Assembly (NCBI RefSeq): GCF_936270435.1
Contig: NZ_OW370567.1
Location: forward strand, 62,001-126,000
Reading direction: 5' to 3'
Length of the DNA: 64,000 nt
DNA from: Wolbachia endosymbiont of Oedothorax gibbosus
GTDB taxonomy: Bacteria; Pseudomonadota; Alphaproteobacteria; Rickettsiales; Anaplasmataceae
The notes beneath the pieces are model-generated. The model did not search any database. It was not told where the DNA came from and saw only the letters and a list, made by a program, of their open reading frames with translations. Positions 6,634 through 16,209 of the stretch are shown piece after piece (positions within the stretch are counted from its first letter, which is position 1; every line of letters starts with the position of its first letter). The position numbers were made by a program, and so were the translations under genes.

Positions 6634-8226
6634 ATGAATATAGCATTAAAACATCGTCCTAGTAGCTTTAAAGATCTAGTAGGTCAAGATATATTAGTGC
6701 GTGTATTAGAAAATGCTTTTACTTTAAACAAAATTCCACAATCTATACTGCTCTCTGGTAGTAGTGGAGTTGGTAAAACTACCACTGCAAGGATAATAGC
6801 TTTATGCTTGAATTGTTCCCTGGGGCCAATTTTTGAACCCTGCGGATCATGTGAAAATTGTCTAGCAATAAAAAATTCAAGCCATCCAGATGTAATTGAA
6901 ATCGATGCAGCAAGTCACACTAGCATCGACGATATTAAAGTAATCCTGGGAGATATTTGTTATTCACCTATAAGCTCTAAATTCAAAGTTTACATTATAG
7001 ATGAAGTACACATGCTATCTAGCAGTGCATTTAACGCATTACTTAAAACCCTAGAAGAGCCACCATCTAGTGTAAAGTTCATTTTAGCAACTACGGAAAT
7101 AAAAAAGATACCAATAACTATTATTGCACGTTGTCAAAGATTTGATTTACACAACATTCCTGTAGCTAAAATAGTGGAACGTTTAAATGATGTTGCACAA
7201 AAAGAGAGTTACTTCATTGAAAAGGGAGCATTAGAATTAATTGCACGACACTCTGGAAATTCAATGCGTAACGCCTTGTTTTTGATGAATCAAGCAATGC
7301 TACATGGCAAAGATGGTGCAATATCCACTAAAAATGTGACAGACATACTTGGCCTAGTGGATAAAGATATTATATTCGATCTATTAGGCGCAATATTAGA
7401 AGGTGATTTGCAGAAAGCTCTATCAGTGTTTGACAAGGCGATAAAAACAGCAAACCCACTTAGTATTTTTGAAGGTCTATTGCAAACAATTCAGTTAGTA
7501 TGCCGTTTTTTGATTACAAAAGAAATTGATAGTGCAGTTACAGAGCATGAAAAAAATAGGATAAAAGATTTAAGTATAAAGAAGTCTTTAATATTTTTTT
7601 CGAGATTGTGGAAGGTGTTGCTTAAAGGTATTCAAGATATAAAAACTTCAACATGCAACGATGTTGCTGCTGAAATGATGCTAATTAGTCTTTGCTATCT
7701 TTCTGATCTGCCTTCTCCGGAACAAGTGATCAAAAAAATTCTTTCACAGAATGTAGAGCAAGGAAATAGACAGGGCAGACCTGTTGCACCTTCCCCCTCT
7801 GTCATCCAAGTAGCTGACTACTTGGATCCAAAAAAATATGTGGAAAAACCCCACTCTGTCATCCGAGTAGCTGACACTGGGATCCATGTGGAAAATAAAC
7901 AACAAAATTACGATTTTGATAAGATTTTGCAACTATTAAGGCGGAGTAACCAAATTTATCTTTACAAACAACTGTGTAATAATCTACAATTAATAGATTG
8001 TAAACCTGGATATTTAAAATTAAAAGCTGTATCTAAGTTGGATAGTAATTTTTGCAATGATTTAAAAAATTACTTAAATCAGGTGACTCAGCAAGAGTGG
8101 GTTATTACAGTTGATACGGGTTATATAAACAGGGAAGTGAGTAATTTAAATTATGCACCTGCAGTTAAGGATATCCTTGATACGTTTAAAGGTGCAAAAG
8201 TAGTTAATATAGAAAATAAGGAGTAA
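6634..8226 (+). CDS. dnaX: DNA polymerase III subunit gamma/tau, with in-frame palindromic inserts
   Basis: Clamp-loader ATPase. Taking the ATG at 6634 (MNIALKHRP), since an earlier in-frame ATG at 6592 lies inside the SRP RNA gene, gives 530 residues. Walker A GSSGVGKTT is at 42-50, the zinc-binding cysteines are near C61/C70/C73/C76, and IIDEVHML is Walker B, with the ALLKTLEEPP sensor block after it. At about residues 388-425 a tandem pair of 57-bp palindromic units (7797-7906) is translated in frame, in the linker between the ATPase core and the C-terminal tau region. It is followed 3 bp later by the ybaB gene. Confidence 0.95.
   Translation: MNIALKHRPSSFKDLVGQDILVRVLENAFTLNKIPQSILLSGSSGVGKTTTARIIALCLNCSLGPIFEPCGSCENCLAIKNSSHPDVIEIDAASHTSIDDIKVILGDICYSPISSKFKVYIIDEVHMLSSSAFNALLKTLEEPPSSVKFILATTEIKKIPITIIARCQRFDLHNIPVAKIVERLNDVAQKESYFIEKGALELIARHSGNSMRNALFLMNQAMLHGKDGAISTKNVTDILGLVDKDIIFDLLGAILEGDLQKALSVFDKAIKTANPLSIFEGLLQTIQLVCRFLITKEIDSAVTEHEKNRIKDLSIKKSLIFFSRLWKVLLKGIQDIKTSTCNDVAAEMMLISLCYLSDLPSPEQVIKKILSQNVEQGNRQGRPVAPSPSVIQVADYLDPKKYVEKPHSVIRVADTGIHVENKQQNYDFDKILQLLRRSNQIYLYKQLCNNLQLIDCKPGYLKLKAVSKLDSNFCNDLKNYLNQVTQQEWVITVDTGYINREVSNLNYAPAVKDILDTFKGAKVVNIENKE
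7797..7906 (+). repeat. Two tandem 57-bp palindromic units inside dnaX
   Basis: Unit 1 starts at 7797 and unit 2 at 7854, each beginning ctctgtcatcc(a/g)agtagctgac and containing ggatcca and atgtggaaaa. The 57-bp period is exactly 19 codons, so duplication kept the dnaX frame. The second unit has a deletion-type difference around 7875. Confidence 0.8.
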
Positions 8227-8229
8227 GTT

Positions 8230-8562
8230 GTGGATTTTAGTCAAATAATGAAACAAGCGCAAGAGATGCAAAAAAAGCTTGCAGAAGCTCAAGAAAAATA
8301 TGTTGGGAAAGAGTTTCAAGGTATTTCTGGTGGTGGCAAAGTTTCTGTATTAGTGGAAGTCATAAAAATAGGTAGCTATAAAGCTAAAAAGGTGAACATA
8401 GACTTAGAACTTATGAGAAATGAGGAAAAAGATATAGTAGAGGATTTAGTAACAGCAGCGTTTAATGATGCCGTTAAAAAAGCAGAAGAAGATATGGCGA
8501 ATGCAACTTCTGATCTTGCAGGCATGATGGGTTTACCACCTGGGTTTAAGCTCCCTTTTTAA
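8230..8562 (+). CDS. YbaB/EbfC-family nucleoid-associated protein
   Basis: 110 residues from a GTG at 8230. The N-terminal helix (FSQIMKQAQEMQKKLAEAQEKY), GISGGGKVSVLVE and C-terminal GMMGLPPGFKLPF tail are the YbaB family pattern. The protein dimerises and binds DNA in the cytoplasm; in many bacteria the gene follows dnaX and precedes recR. The dnaX linkage is kept here, 3 bp apart, while recR is absent from this window. Confidence 0.92.
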   Translation: MDFSQIMKQAQEMQKKLAEAQEKYVGKEFQGISGGGKVSVLVEVIKIGSYKAKKVNIDLELMRNEEKDIVEDLVTAAFNDAVKKAEEDMANATSDLAGMMGLPPGFKLPF

Positions 8563-8654
8563 GTTTACTACTGAAGTTTCTTTTAGTGTAAGTATTTTTT
8601 TTCTAATATTTCCAACGCTAGTACTTCTTCATATAGTGCGCCTATAAGCCCTAC

Positions 8655-8716
8655 GTCATACCGCGATTCATTCGCGGTATTCATCCGCTAACAAGTAGCG
8701 GGATGACGAGGTCTTT
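8655..8716. repeat. Intergenic palindromic repeat between ybaB and wsp
   Basis: 'cgtcataccgcgattc' and 'attcgcggtattcatc' followed by 'ccgctaacaagtagcggg' and 'atgacg': nested inverted repeats of the 'gtcat...atgac' class found at 31075-31120 and 34380-34530. It may act as a terminator after dnaX-ybaB. The rest of 8563-8844 holds no recognisable gene. Confidence 0.65.
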
Positions 8717-8844
8717 CGATAGTAAATCTTACCTGTGTTAGCTATACCAAAAAATCAAAAGTCGTATTTATTCATTAATAAAATCTTTGTCTTCTCCTAA
8801 AAATTAGTTAAAATGTAGAATATTTTGTGTTATTAAGTTAGCAC

Positions 8845-8873
8845 TTGACTTAACTTTAGTTGTTATTTAGACT
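8845..8873 (+). promoter_or_regulatory. Candidate wsp promoter
   Basis: TTGACT (8845-8850), a 17-bp spacer and TAGACT (8868-8873) place a start near 8880, about 30 nt before the wsp ATG; a GAGGA ribosome-binding site is at 8901-8905. Inferred from spacing and hexamers only. Confidence 0.4.
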
Positions 8874-8910
8874 GCTAGAGTGGAATTTTAATTTTTTTAC
8901 GAGGACAATT

Positions 8911-9612
8911 ATGCATTATAAAAAGTTTTTTTCAGCAGCCGCTTTAGCAACGTTGCTAAGTTTATCAAACTCTGCTTTTTCAGATCCTGTTGGTCCAATA
9001 AGTGATGAAGAAACTAGCTACTACGTTCGTTTGCAATACAACGGTGAAATTTTACCTCTTTTCACAAAAATTGATGGTGTTACAGGTCTTAAAAAGAAAA
9101 CTGAAGATACAGCCGACACTACTGATTTGTACAACGCTTCTTTTATAGCCGGTGGTGGTGCATTTGGTTACAAAATGGACGATATCAGAGTTGATGTTGA
9201 AGGGATTTATTCATGGCTAAATAAAGATACTAAGGTAACTGGAACTCCTGTTCCAGCAGGAGGAGTTGCAAATAACTTAACAGCAATTTCAGGGCTAGTT
9301 AATGTTTATTATGATGTAGCAATTGAAGATATGCCCATTACTCCATATATTGGTGTTGGTGTTGGTGCAGCATATATAAACAATCCTTTAGCAACAAAAG
9401 TTAGTGGTGATAAAGATTCTGGATTTGGTGTTGCTTATCAAGCAAAAGCTGGTGTTAGCTATGACGTAACTCCAGAAATCAAGCTTTATGCTGGTGCTCG
9501 TTATTTCGGCTCTTATGGTGCTAACTTTGGTAAGGAAACTAAAGACGATGCCAAAATCAAAGTCCTTTACAGCACTGTTGGTGCAGAAGCTGGAGTAGCA
9601 TTTAATTTCTAG
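8911..9612 (+). CDS. wsp: Wolbachia surface protein, major outer-membrane beta-barrel
   Basis: 233 residues from the ATG at 8911 (MHYKKFFSAAALATLLSLS), which is preceded by GAGGA; the frame extends upstream but that part is leader DNA. A classic signal peptide is cleaved after AFS. Conserved barrel strands include SYYVRLQYNGE, AFGYKMDDIRVDVEG, ISGLVNVYYD, EDMPITPYIGVGVGAAYI, AGVSYDVTPEIKLYAGARYFGSYG and the terminal ...GVAFNF ending in Phe. Between them lie four hypervariable loops, here with DGVTGLKKKTEDTADTTD, DTKVTGTPVPAGG, SGDKDSG and GKETKDDAK. This is the standard strain-typing gene of Wolbachia and faces the host cytoplasm or vacuole. Confidence 0.98.
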   Translation: MHYKKFFSAAALATLLSLSNSAFSDPVGPISDEETSYYVRLQYNGEILPLFTKIDGVTGLKKKTEDTADTTDLYNASFIAGGGAFGYKMDDIRVDVEGIYSWLNKDTKVTGTPVPAGGVANNLTAISGLVNVYYDVAIEDMPITPYIGVGVGAAYINNPLATKVSGDKDSGFGVAYQAKAGVSYDVTPEIKLYAGARYFGSYGANFGKETKDDAKIKVLYSTVGAEAGVAFNF

Positions 9613-9624
9613 TCTATCTCAGTC

Positions 9625-9725
9625 TTGTTATCCCAGTGGGTTTTTTCTTGTCATTCAAGTAGCATGACACTGGGATCTAGAAAAAGAAATGTGGATTCCA
9701 GTGTCAAGGCACTGGAATAACATTA
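9625..9725. repeat. Palindromic repeats downstream of wsp
   Basis: 'tcttgttatcccagtg', 'tcattcaagtagcatgacactgggatctag' and 'gattccagtgtcaaggcactggaataac' form overlapping hairpins just after the wsp stop codon and could end the wsp transcript. The remaining gap to 9922 contains only an AT-rich rpoH leader. Confidence 0.65.
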
Positions 9726-9922
9726 TTTATTTAAATTGTAACGTTCATTGTTGTGCTGGTAGAATATCATCTAAAGTTACATAATGTTATCCAATTAGCT
9801 AATACTGCGGCCTACTGCCTCTAAGAAATTAGATGGAAAATTTGTACTTTTTTCAAATCAAAGCTTGAATTTTTCCCCGAAAATTAATATATTATATGTA
9901 TGGATTTTTAATTTAAGTTGTT

Positions 9923-10816
9923 ATGTTGACCTCAATGGCAAACTTATGTGTCGATAGCAGAACCAATCTCATGCAATATATTGCTAGGGTGCGAAAATTT
10001 CCCATGCTGTCTCAAGAGGAAGAGGTACGATTAGCAAAAAATTGGAATAACTATAAGGATGTTTCTTCTGCTCACAAATTGATTACTAGCCATTTGAATT
10101 TGGTAGTGAAAATTGCAATGAAGTTCAAAAATTATGGGTTATTGCTGATGGACCTGGTTATGGAAGGGAATATGGGTTTAATGCATGCAGTAAAAAAGTT
10201 TAATCCTGATTTAGGGTTTCGTTTTTCAACTTATGCAGTGTGGTGGATTGAAGCTTCAATAAAAGACTTTATATTGAAATCTTGGTCATTTGTGAAGATA
10301 GGCACAACGCAAGCACAAAGAAGACTATTTTTTAGTTTACGTAAAATAAAAAAAAGAATTTTACAGTATACAAACAGGGAAACCTTAAATAATGAAGAAA
10401 TAAAAGCAATATCTAATGAGCTTTCTGTATCCGAAGGAGACGTTATACAGATGAATTACCGTTTGGCTTGTAAGGATCAGTCGCTAAATGATTGCATAAA
10501 AATAGGTGATGACTCTAAAAGGGAGCTACAAGATATGATCCCATGTAACTTGGTCAGTCAAGAAGTAACCTATCAAAATCATGAAGAAAAAGAATTAAAA
10601 GAAACAATTTTAAACAGTGCACTAGCGAGCCTCAACGAAAGGGCAAAAGACATTTTTATTAGTAGATATTTGTCTGAAAACACTCAAACTCTGGATGAAC
10701 TTAGTAAAAAATATTGTGTTTCAAGAGAAAGAATAAGGCAGTTGGCTGAGCAGGCGATGGCTAAGGTAAAACGATATATACAATCTGAAAGTTTGAAATT
10801 TGGTTTGCATGCGTAG
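9923..10816 (+). CDS. rpoH: RNA polymerase sigma-32 (heat-shock) factor
   Basis: 297 residues. Region 2 is clear: LITSHLNLVVKIAMKF, DLVMEGNMGLMHAVKKFNP and the -10-recognition helix FSTYAVWWIEASIKDFIL. The RpoH-specific box appears as TTQAQRRLFFSLRKIKK, distinguishing it from RpoD. Region 4 ends with the helix-turn-helix LSKKYCVSRERIRQLAEQAMAKV. RpoH directs the chaperone and protease regulon, and in reduced Rickettsiales it is usually one of two sigma factors left. An alternative start is ATG 9935 (MANLCVD). It overlaps the next gene by 8 bp. Confidence 0.95.
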   Translation: MLTSMANLCVDSRTNLMQYIARVRKFPMLSQEEEVRLAKNWNNYKDVSSAHKLITSHLNLVVKIAMKFKNYGLLLMDLVMEGNMGLMHAVKKFNPDLGFRFSTYAVWWIEASIKDFILKSWSFVKIGTTQAQRRLFFSLRKIKKRILQYTNRETLNNEEIKAISNELSVSEGDVIQMNYRLACKDQSLNDCIKIGDDSKRELQDMIPCNLVSQEVTYQNHEEKELKETILNSALASLNERAKDIFISRYLSENTQTLDELSKKYCVSRERIRQLAEQAMAKVKRYIQSESLKFGLHA

Positions 10817-11306
10817 TTTTTTTATATTTCTAATATTTTTTTCAATAGGCACTTTTGCATCAGTTAGTGATGTGCAATTGAAGGAAAAATATAAAGATTG
10901 GCTCGTGTATACTGCATCAGAAGATGGAGAGAAAGTATGTTATATTGTATCCTATCCTAAAAAAAAAAGCGAACATTATACAACCAACCGCAAGCCGTAT
11001 GTAATGGTTAGTTATGTTGATAAAAAAGCAGATGAGGTAAGCGTTAACTCTGGGTTTCAGTATGATAAGGAGCCTGTAGCTCTCAATATCGACAAAAAAA
11101 TTAAATATACACTGCCTATAATACAGGGAAGTTTTGCGTGGGCAGAGCATACAAAAATAGATCAAGATCTCATTCTAAAAATGAAGCAGGGGTTATCAAT
11201 GGTAGTGAATGGAAAAGCAAAAACAGTGACCATTGATGATACTTATTCCCTACTTGGGTTTCAAAAAGCGCATCAAAAAATGCATGATTTATGCCATACA
11301 AAGTAA
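10809..11306 (+). CDS. IalB-like (invasion-associated locus B family) exported protein
   Basis: 165 residues from ATG 10809, inside the last codons of rpoH. A signal peptide (RSFFIFLIFFSIGTFA) is followed by YKDWLVYTASEDGEKVCYIVSYPKK, the conserved opening of the IalB family (Pfam Invas_IalB), with two cysteines likely to form a disulfide (VCYI and DLCH). IalB proteins are periplasmic or surface proteins of alphaproteobacteria, named for erythrocyte invasion by Bartonella. The role in Wolbachia is not known. Overlap with rpoH suggests translational coupling. Confidence 0.8.
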   Translation: MRSFFIFLIFFSIGTFASVSDVQLKEKYKDWLVYTASEDGEKVCYIVSYPKKKSEHYTTNRKPYVMVSYVDKKADEVSVNSGFQYDKEPVALNIDKKIKYTLPIIQGSFAWAEHTKIDQDLILKMKQGLSMVVNGKAKTVTIDDTYSLLGFQKAHQKMHDLCHTK

Positions 11307-11435
11307 ATTATTGTAACAGAAACAGAATAGGTGATTTTCCAGTTGTAGTATAAAACAGACTGCCCTTTCGATAAATAGCACTTTACTTTATATGGGATGC
11401 AGATATCATTTAAAATATATTTTTGAGAGTTAGTA

Positions 11436-12593
11436 ATGTCAGAGGTTGCAGGTGTAGATACAGAAATCAAAAAGCAAAATTCTGTGTGTGAGCAGATGCG
11501 TTTTAGCGTAAGCCGCACAAGTCTTTTAAATACATTATCCAGAGTAAGTGGAGTGGTTGAAAGGCGTAATGCAATAGATGTTTTGGCATGTATAAATATC
11601 AAAGCACAACATGGCAGCATAAAATTAATGGCAACTGATCTTGACATTTCAATGTTTGCCTCACTTGCTGCAACCGTATTAACAGAAGGAGAAGTAAAAA
11701 TTTCAGCGCATACTTTACATGACATAGTGAAGAAGTTACCCGCTGATTTGGATGTCAATTTTGAAGTAAACAACCAAGGAAAATTATTGATGTCTTGCGG
11801 AAATGCAAACTTTTCTTTACCGAATGTAGTTTCAAACAGCTTTCCTGCTCTTGAAGAAGATAATTATAAACATGATTTTATTCTACTAAATACGGACCTG
11901 ATAGACTTATTAACTAAAACAAAATTTGCTGTATCACTAGATGATACAAGGTATAATTTAAATGGAATATATCTACATACAGACGAGCAGTTTCTGTACT
12001 GCGTTGCAACTGATGGCCATCGTTTATCATGTATAAAGAGGCCAAAACCTGGGAACATCAATGGCGAATTTGGTGTAATCATTCCACGCAAAACTGTCAT
12101 GGAATTGTTAAAAATATTGGATGATTGTAATGAAATTAATGTAAAACTTTCAGACAGAAAAATCAAGTTTACATGCGGTGAATATATTCTAATATCAAAA
12201 TTAATAGATGGGACTTTTCCAAATTATAAAGCAGTTATTCCAGCATCTCAAGATAAGCATATGGTTATTGAAAGTAAAAAACTTTCAGATGTTATAGATC
12301 GGGTTTCTGTTGTTGTATCTGATAAAGTAAAATCCATTAAATTCTCACTACAAGAAAAGCTGCTAACTTTGCATTCAAACTCCCAAGAGTGCAGTGATGC
12401 AACTGAATCCATAGAAGTGGACTACAATGAAGCCCCTATAGAAATAGGGTTCAACTCGCGTTATTTACTTGATGTTCTATCCTGCATAAAAAATAAATGT
12501 AAGTTTAGCTTAGCCGATGGTAATAGTGCTACAATTATCACTGATGAAGACGATTCAAGTGTATTATATGTAGTGATGCCAATGAGAACTTAA
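11436..12593 (+). CDS. dnaN: DNA polymerase III beta subunit (sliding clamp)
   Basis: 385 residues, three clamp domains. Recognisable blocks include RFSVSRTSLLNTLSRVSGVVERRN near the N terminus, LMATDLDISMF, the domain 2 strand YNLNGIYLHTDEQFLYCVATDGHRLSC, and the C-terminal VLYVVMPMR tail. The dimeric ring tethers Pol III and other partners to DNA. About 20 N-terminal residues before MRFSVSR exceed the usual start; initiation at that internal Met (ATG 11496) is possible. The gene is isolated from dnaA and recF, as is common in Wolbachia. Confidence 0.95.
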   Translation: MSEVAGVDTEIKKQNSVCEQMRFSVSRTSLLNTLSRVSGVVERRNAIDVLACINIKAQHGSIKLMATDLDISMFASLAATVLTEGEVKISAHTLHDIVKKLPADLDVNFEVNNQGKLLMSCGNANFSLPNVVSNSFPALEEDNYKHDFILLNTDLIDLLTKTKFAVSLDDTRYNLNGIYLHTDEQFLYCVATDGHRLSCIKRPKPGNINGEFGVIIPRKTVMELLKILDDCNEINVKLSDRKIKFTCGEYILISKLIDGTFPNYKAVIPASQDKHMVIESKKLSDVIDRVSVVVSDKVKSIKFSLQEKLLTLHSNSQECSDATESIEVDYNEAPIEIGFNSRYLLDVLSCIKNKCKFSLADGNSATIITDEDDSSVLYVVMPMRT

Positions 12594-12618
12594 GGGCTCA
12601 GGATTATTTTTTATCAAA

Positions 12619-13356
12619 TTAGTAATCTATCTTTACCAAATATAAGCCAAAAGGCGGCGCGGTAACCCCAGCGGCACTTCTTTTGCATTGGCTTAATATA
12701 TGTAGCATTTCTTGCGGATTGGTTCTATTTTTTCCAAATTCAACCAAAGTGCCTACAATAATCCTCACTTGGTTATGTAAAAAGGAAATAGCAGATATTT
12801 TGATGTGTATATGGCTCCCATTTTGTATTATATCAATATCATCAATTGTTCTTATCGGATTTGCGGCTTGACAATCTTTTGAACGGAAACTTGAAAGGTT
12901 ATGTTTTCCAAGTAGATGTTTAGCAGCTTCACGCATAATATTTACATCAAGTGGGCTAAACACTTGCCATATATAACCAGTCTCCAGAGCTGCAGGAGCA
13001 TAGCGATTAACTATTCTGTATTCGTAATATCTTTTTTTTGCTGAAAACCGTGCGTGAAACGCATCATCTACAACTTCTACATTCAGTACAACTATGGGAA
13101 TTGATTTTAAATGATAATTTATTGCGTTTCTTATTCTATAAAGCTCAAATTCCTTTTCCATATCAAAATGAGCAACTTGTCCTAAAGCATGAACCCCTGC
13201 ATCAGTCCTGCCACCACAGTACAAAGTAACTTTCTCACCACTAAAATTAAATATAGCATTTTCTATCTTCTCCTGGATTGAGTTAGCAGAGCGTTGCTGC
13301 TTTTGCCAGCCAGAGAAACTACTACCATTGTATTCTATTGTTATTTTGTATCGCAT
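12619..13356 (-). CDS. truA: tRNA pseudouridine(38-40) synthase
   Basis: 245 residues. The catalytic loop CGGRTDAGVHALGQVAHFD places the nucleophilic Asp at residue 52. FSGWQKQ near the start and the C-terminal region with SFLHNQVRIIVGTLVEFGK, where the arginine and valine of the RMVR-like strand sit, are typical of TruA. The enzyme isomerises uridines in the tRNA anticodon stem-loop. It is convergent with dnaN, with 25 bp between the stop codons. Confidence 0.95.
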   Translation of the reverse strand: MRYKITIEYNGSSFSGWQKQQRSANSIQEKIENAIFNFSGEKVTLYCGGRTDAGVHALGQVAHFDMEKEFELYRIRNAINYHLKSIPIVVLNVEVVDDAFHARFSAKKRYYEYRIVNRYAPAALETGYIWQVFSPLDVNIMREAAKHLLGKHNLSSFRSKDCQAANPIRTIDDIDIIQNGSHIHIKISAISFLHNQVRIIVGTLVEFGKNRTNPQEMLHILSQCKRSAAGVTAPPFGLYLVKIDY

Positions 13357-13497
13357 TGCAGAGTCTATCTAACTTTCTATCTTAATATAATTTAGGTAGC
13401 TAGTTTTTCTACGATAACGTTTTTCATTATTAAAAAGCCCTTGGCAGGTTGTTCACGTTCGATTATCATGGAAGTTATACAAGTTAATAAATGATCC

Positions 13498-14565
13498 ATG
13501 GCAAACAACCCAGAAGAAAAAAATAATGATAAGCAAAAAGCATTAGATAATGCAATAAGCCAAATTGAAAAAGCGTTTGGTAAAGGTGCAATAATGAAGC
13601 TGAAGCAAAATTCTGTAGAAAAAATAGACACAATATCCACAGGATCAATTGCGCTTGATTCGGCTCTAGGTGTTGGAGGACTGCCAAAAGGACGTATAAT
13701 TGAAATATTTGGTCCCGAGAGTTCTGGTAAAACCACTCTTGCCTTGCACGTAATTGCTGAAGCACAAAAAAAAGGAGGATCATGCGCATTTATCGATGCA
13801 GAACATGCATTGGATGTCTTATATGCTCGTAAACTTGGGGTAAGCACTGATGATTTAGTAATTTCGCAACCAGACACTGGAGAGCAGGCATTGCACATTG
13901 TTGAGTATTTAGTGTGTTCTGGTGCGGTTGATGTGATAGTTATTGACTCTGTTGCAGCATTAACTCCAAGAGCTGAAATTGAAGGTGATATGGGTGATCA
14001 ACATATGGGGCTGCAAGCAAGGCTTTTAAGCCATGGGCTACGAAAACTAACCTCTGGCGTTTCAAAAGCGAACTGTATATTAATATTTATTAATCAAATT
14101 CGTATGAAAATAGGAGTAGTGTACGGAAATCCTGAAACTACCACGGGTGGAAATGCGTTAAAATTCTATACTTCTATAAGGCTTGATATAAGAAAAGTTG
14201 GTGTAATAAAAGACAAAGAAAATATTACAGGTAATGAAACAAGAGTTAAAGTTGTAAAAAATAAAGTTGCTCCTCCATTTAGAGAAGCGAAATTTGATAT
14301 AATGTACAATGAAGGTATATCAAAACTTGGAGAAATAATAGATATGGGAGCAAAGCTTGGTGTGCTTGAAAAAGCAGGCGCTTATTATTCATATAACAAC
14401 ACACGTCTTGGACAAGGAAGAGAGAATGTAAAAACTTACTTAAAAACAAACAAAGAAATTGCAAGTGAGATAGAAACGAAAATCAGAGATTTACTCAGAA
14501 ATCATGATAATTCTATCATAATAGACGAGGACAGTGAGCAACTTCTAGAAGAATCAGTTTTCTAA
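13498..14565 (+). CDS. recA: RecA recombinase
   Basis: 355 residues. Walker [10 protein letters not shown] is at 72-80; [20 protein letters not shown] contains Walker [14 protein letters not shown] the L1 region, and [29 protein letters not shown] the L2 loop. RecA forms the strand-exchange filament and triggers SOS-type responses. The homologous-repair capacity it gives is relevant to the recombination products seen here, such as tandem IS copies and repeat-mediated deletions. Downstream DNA to 15767 is IS debris. Confidence 0.98.
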   Translation: MANNPEEKNNDKQKALDNAISQIEKAFGKGAIMKLKQNSVEKIDTISTGSIALDSALGVGGLPKGRIIEIFGPESSGKTTLALHVIAEAQKKGGSCAFIDAEHALDVLYARKLGVSTDDLVISQPDTGEQALHIVEYLVCSGAVDVIVIDSVAALTPRAEIEGDMGDQHMGLQARLLSHGLRKLTSGVSKANCILIFINQIRMKIGVVYGNPETTTGGNALKFYTSIRLDIRKVGVIKDKENITGNETRVKVVKNKVAPPFREAKFDIMYNEGISKLGEIIDMGAKLGVLEKAGAYYSYNNTRLGQGRENVKTYLKTNKEIASEIETKIRDLLRNHDNSIIIDEDSEQLLEESVF

Positions 14566-14639
14566 TTTAAGCTATAACATAGTATTTTCAAAAATAAATG
14601 ATATATGGATAAAGTTTTCTGGGCTCCAGTGTTAGTTAC

Positions 14640-14926
14640 CTGGATGGCTTTGTTGCATAGCGAGTAGTGATGAGAAAAAAAAGGGAAAAAATCTAAAGAA
14701 AGTGGTTACTCTATTAAGAAATGAATATTTTGGAGAGTATATGCCACAGAAGATGAAAGTTAGTAATCATAAAGAGTATAATCAATTTTTAGAAAAAAGA
14801 GGAAATGTCTTTCATTTTATCGATGAAGCTATAGAAAACTGGTACGAAAGTTCAGGAAAAATTCCTGGAGGAAACAACGTTTACAGCGATAAGGGTGTTA
14901 TTGCAGTGGTTCTGTTGCATCTATAA
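14640..14926 (+). pseudogene. IS5-type transposase N-terminal fragment
   Basis: Begins with the IS-end-like ggctttgttgcat (about 14646-14658) and codes from ATG 14741 for MPQKMKVSNHKEYNQFLEKRG..., a transposase N terminus of about 60 residues. It breaks off at about 14905, where a different end-like sequence (ggttctgttgcat) takes over. No catalytic residues remain. Confidence 0.55.
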
Positions 14927-15005
14927 ATCGTGGACAAGAAAATCGTTAAAACTGAGGTTATGGGAATTATAGAGATAGCAAAATTCTCAAAAGTAGAAAC
15001 ATTAG

Positions 15006-15665
15006 ACTTCTTTCGAAACTGGAGTATCTGAAAAGCGGTTTTCAGTGGAGAATGCTACCAAAAGAGTTTCCAAAATGGCGCAATTGTTACGAATATTTTA
15101 AAAAATGGAGTGAAAAACCAAATGGAAGTAAAGAAAGTATTTTGGAGCGTATGTTAAAAAAAATAGTTGGCGTGGTCAGACAAAATAATGGTCGGAAACA
15201 GCTTCTGCATAATTGATGCACAGAGTGTAAAAAATGCAGATACTGCTGAAGAAAAAGGCTATGATGCAGGCAAAAAGATTTCAGGGCCATATTGCAGTAG
15301 ATACGCAAGACATGCAATTTATATAACGACAGCAGAGATAACTGACCGTAGCAGTGCTGTGAGAATGGTCGAAAATGCAAAAGGAAACCTCTCGGGAGTA
15401 AAAAATGTACTGGTTGATGCAGGCTATACGGGAGAGAATTTTGCAACTCAAATAAAAACGATTATTAGTGCAACCGTTGAAGTGATAAAACGAACATACC
15501 TTTGTTGTATTGCCAAAGAGATGGGTCGTTGAGCGCTCTTTTGCTTGATTGGAAAAGTGTAGGCAGTTGTGGAAAAATTGTGAGCGGAAACTCAACACTA
15601 GCCTGCAAATGGTCGTTCTTGCTTTCACCGCTTTACTCCTTAAAAGATTATGAACAGGTTCTAAC
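15006..15665 (+). pseudogene. Degenerate IS5-family element (relative of the intact copy at 56686-57548)
   Basis: Frame-broken pieces match the element at 56686-57548: FQWRMLPKEFPKWRNCYEYFKKWSEKP near 15045-15120, then CIIDAQSVKNADTAEEKGYDAGKKISG, ITDRSSAVRMVENAKGNLSGVKN and DAGYTGENFATQIK, with stops and shifts between. The right end aagattatgaacaggttct (about 15647-15665) is the same terminal inverted repeat as in the intact copy. The left end is replaced by agacttctttcgaaa (15005-15019), which resembles the terminus of the element at 60001. It is therefore a mosaic of at least two dead elements. Confidence 0.75.
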
Positions 15666-15767
15666 ATTAAGCAAGATCATGAAGTCAGTTTTACTATATT
15701 TATCAGTTGATTTTTGTCCAGCTATATTAAACCCTGTCTTTTACAGATAAGCACACCGCAATAAAAC

Positions 15768-16067
15768 TTACTTTAGTATGAAATTGCTTGCGTAAGATTT
15801 TGGCAACCTTTTAACATTTTTTGGCATTTCAATTATATATTTAACGTTACGTTTTTTTGCGTAGAATACTGCCTTTTCAAGAGAATCAAACTTTAATACA
15901 ATCTGTTTTTTTGGATCTTTTGAGCCAACCCACCCCATCAAAGGTTCAATGTAGTAAGAACCAGATTCAATTTTTAGGTGCCAGAGATTTGTATTACCTA
16001 AACCAGATTGTGTTGCAGTTTTTGTTGGTTTATAAATCCTAAAAACTACTTTATCATCAATGCCCAT
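15768..16067 (-). CDS. NDUFS4-like accessory subunit of respiratory complex I
   Basis: 99 residues. RIYKPTKTATQSGLGNTNLWHLKIE, YIEPLMGWVGSKDPKKQIVLKFDSLEKAVFYAKK and YIIEMPK match the ETC_C1_NDUFS4 family, the 18-kDa accessory subunit shared by mitochondria and alphaproteobacteria. It stabilises the NADH-oxidising arm of complex I on the cytoplasmic side. It stands alone between IS debris and rplY. The short length is close to the family domain length. Confidence 0.9.
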   Translation of the reverse strand: MGIDDKVVFRIYKPTKTATQSGLGNTNLWHLKIESGSYYIEPLMGWVGSKDPKKQIVLKFDSLEKAVFYAKKRNVKYIIEMPKNVKRLPKSYASNFILK

Positions 16068-16209
16068 AGTTCTTGTTAAATAAGCTTAAATATATATCTA
16101 AATAAATCCTTTCACAAACAATTAGTATGAAAGAATGAAGTTTGAAATAAATATTTTTATGTTATATTATTAAATTATATTAAAAGGATTAGCTGAATAG
16201 GAGTAACCG

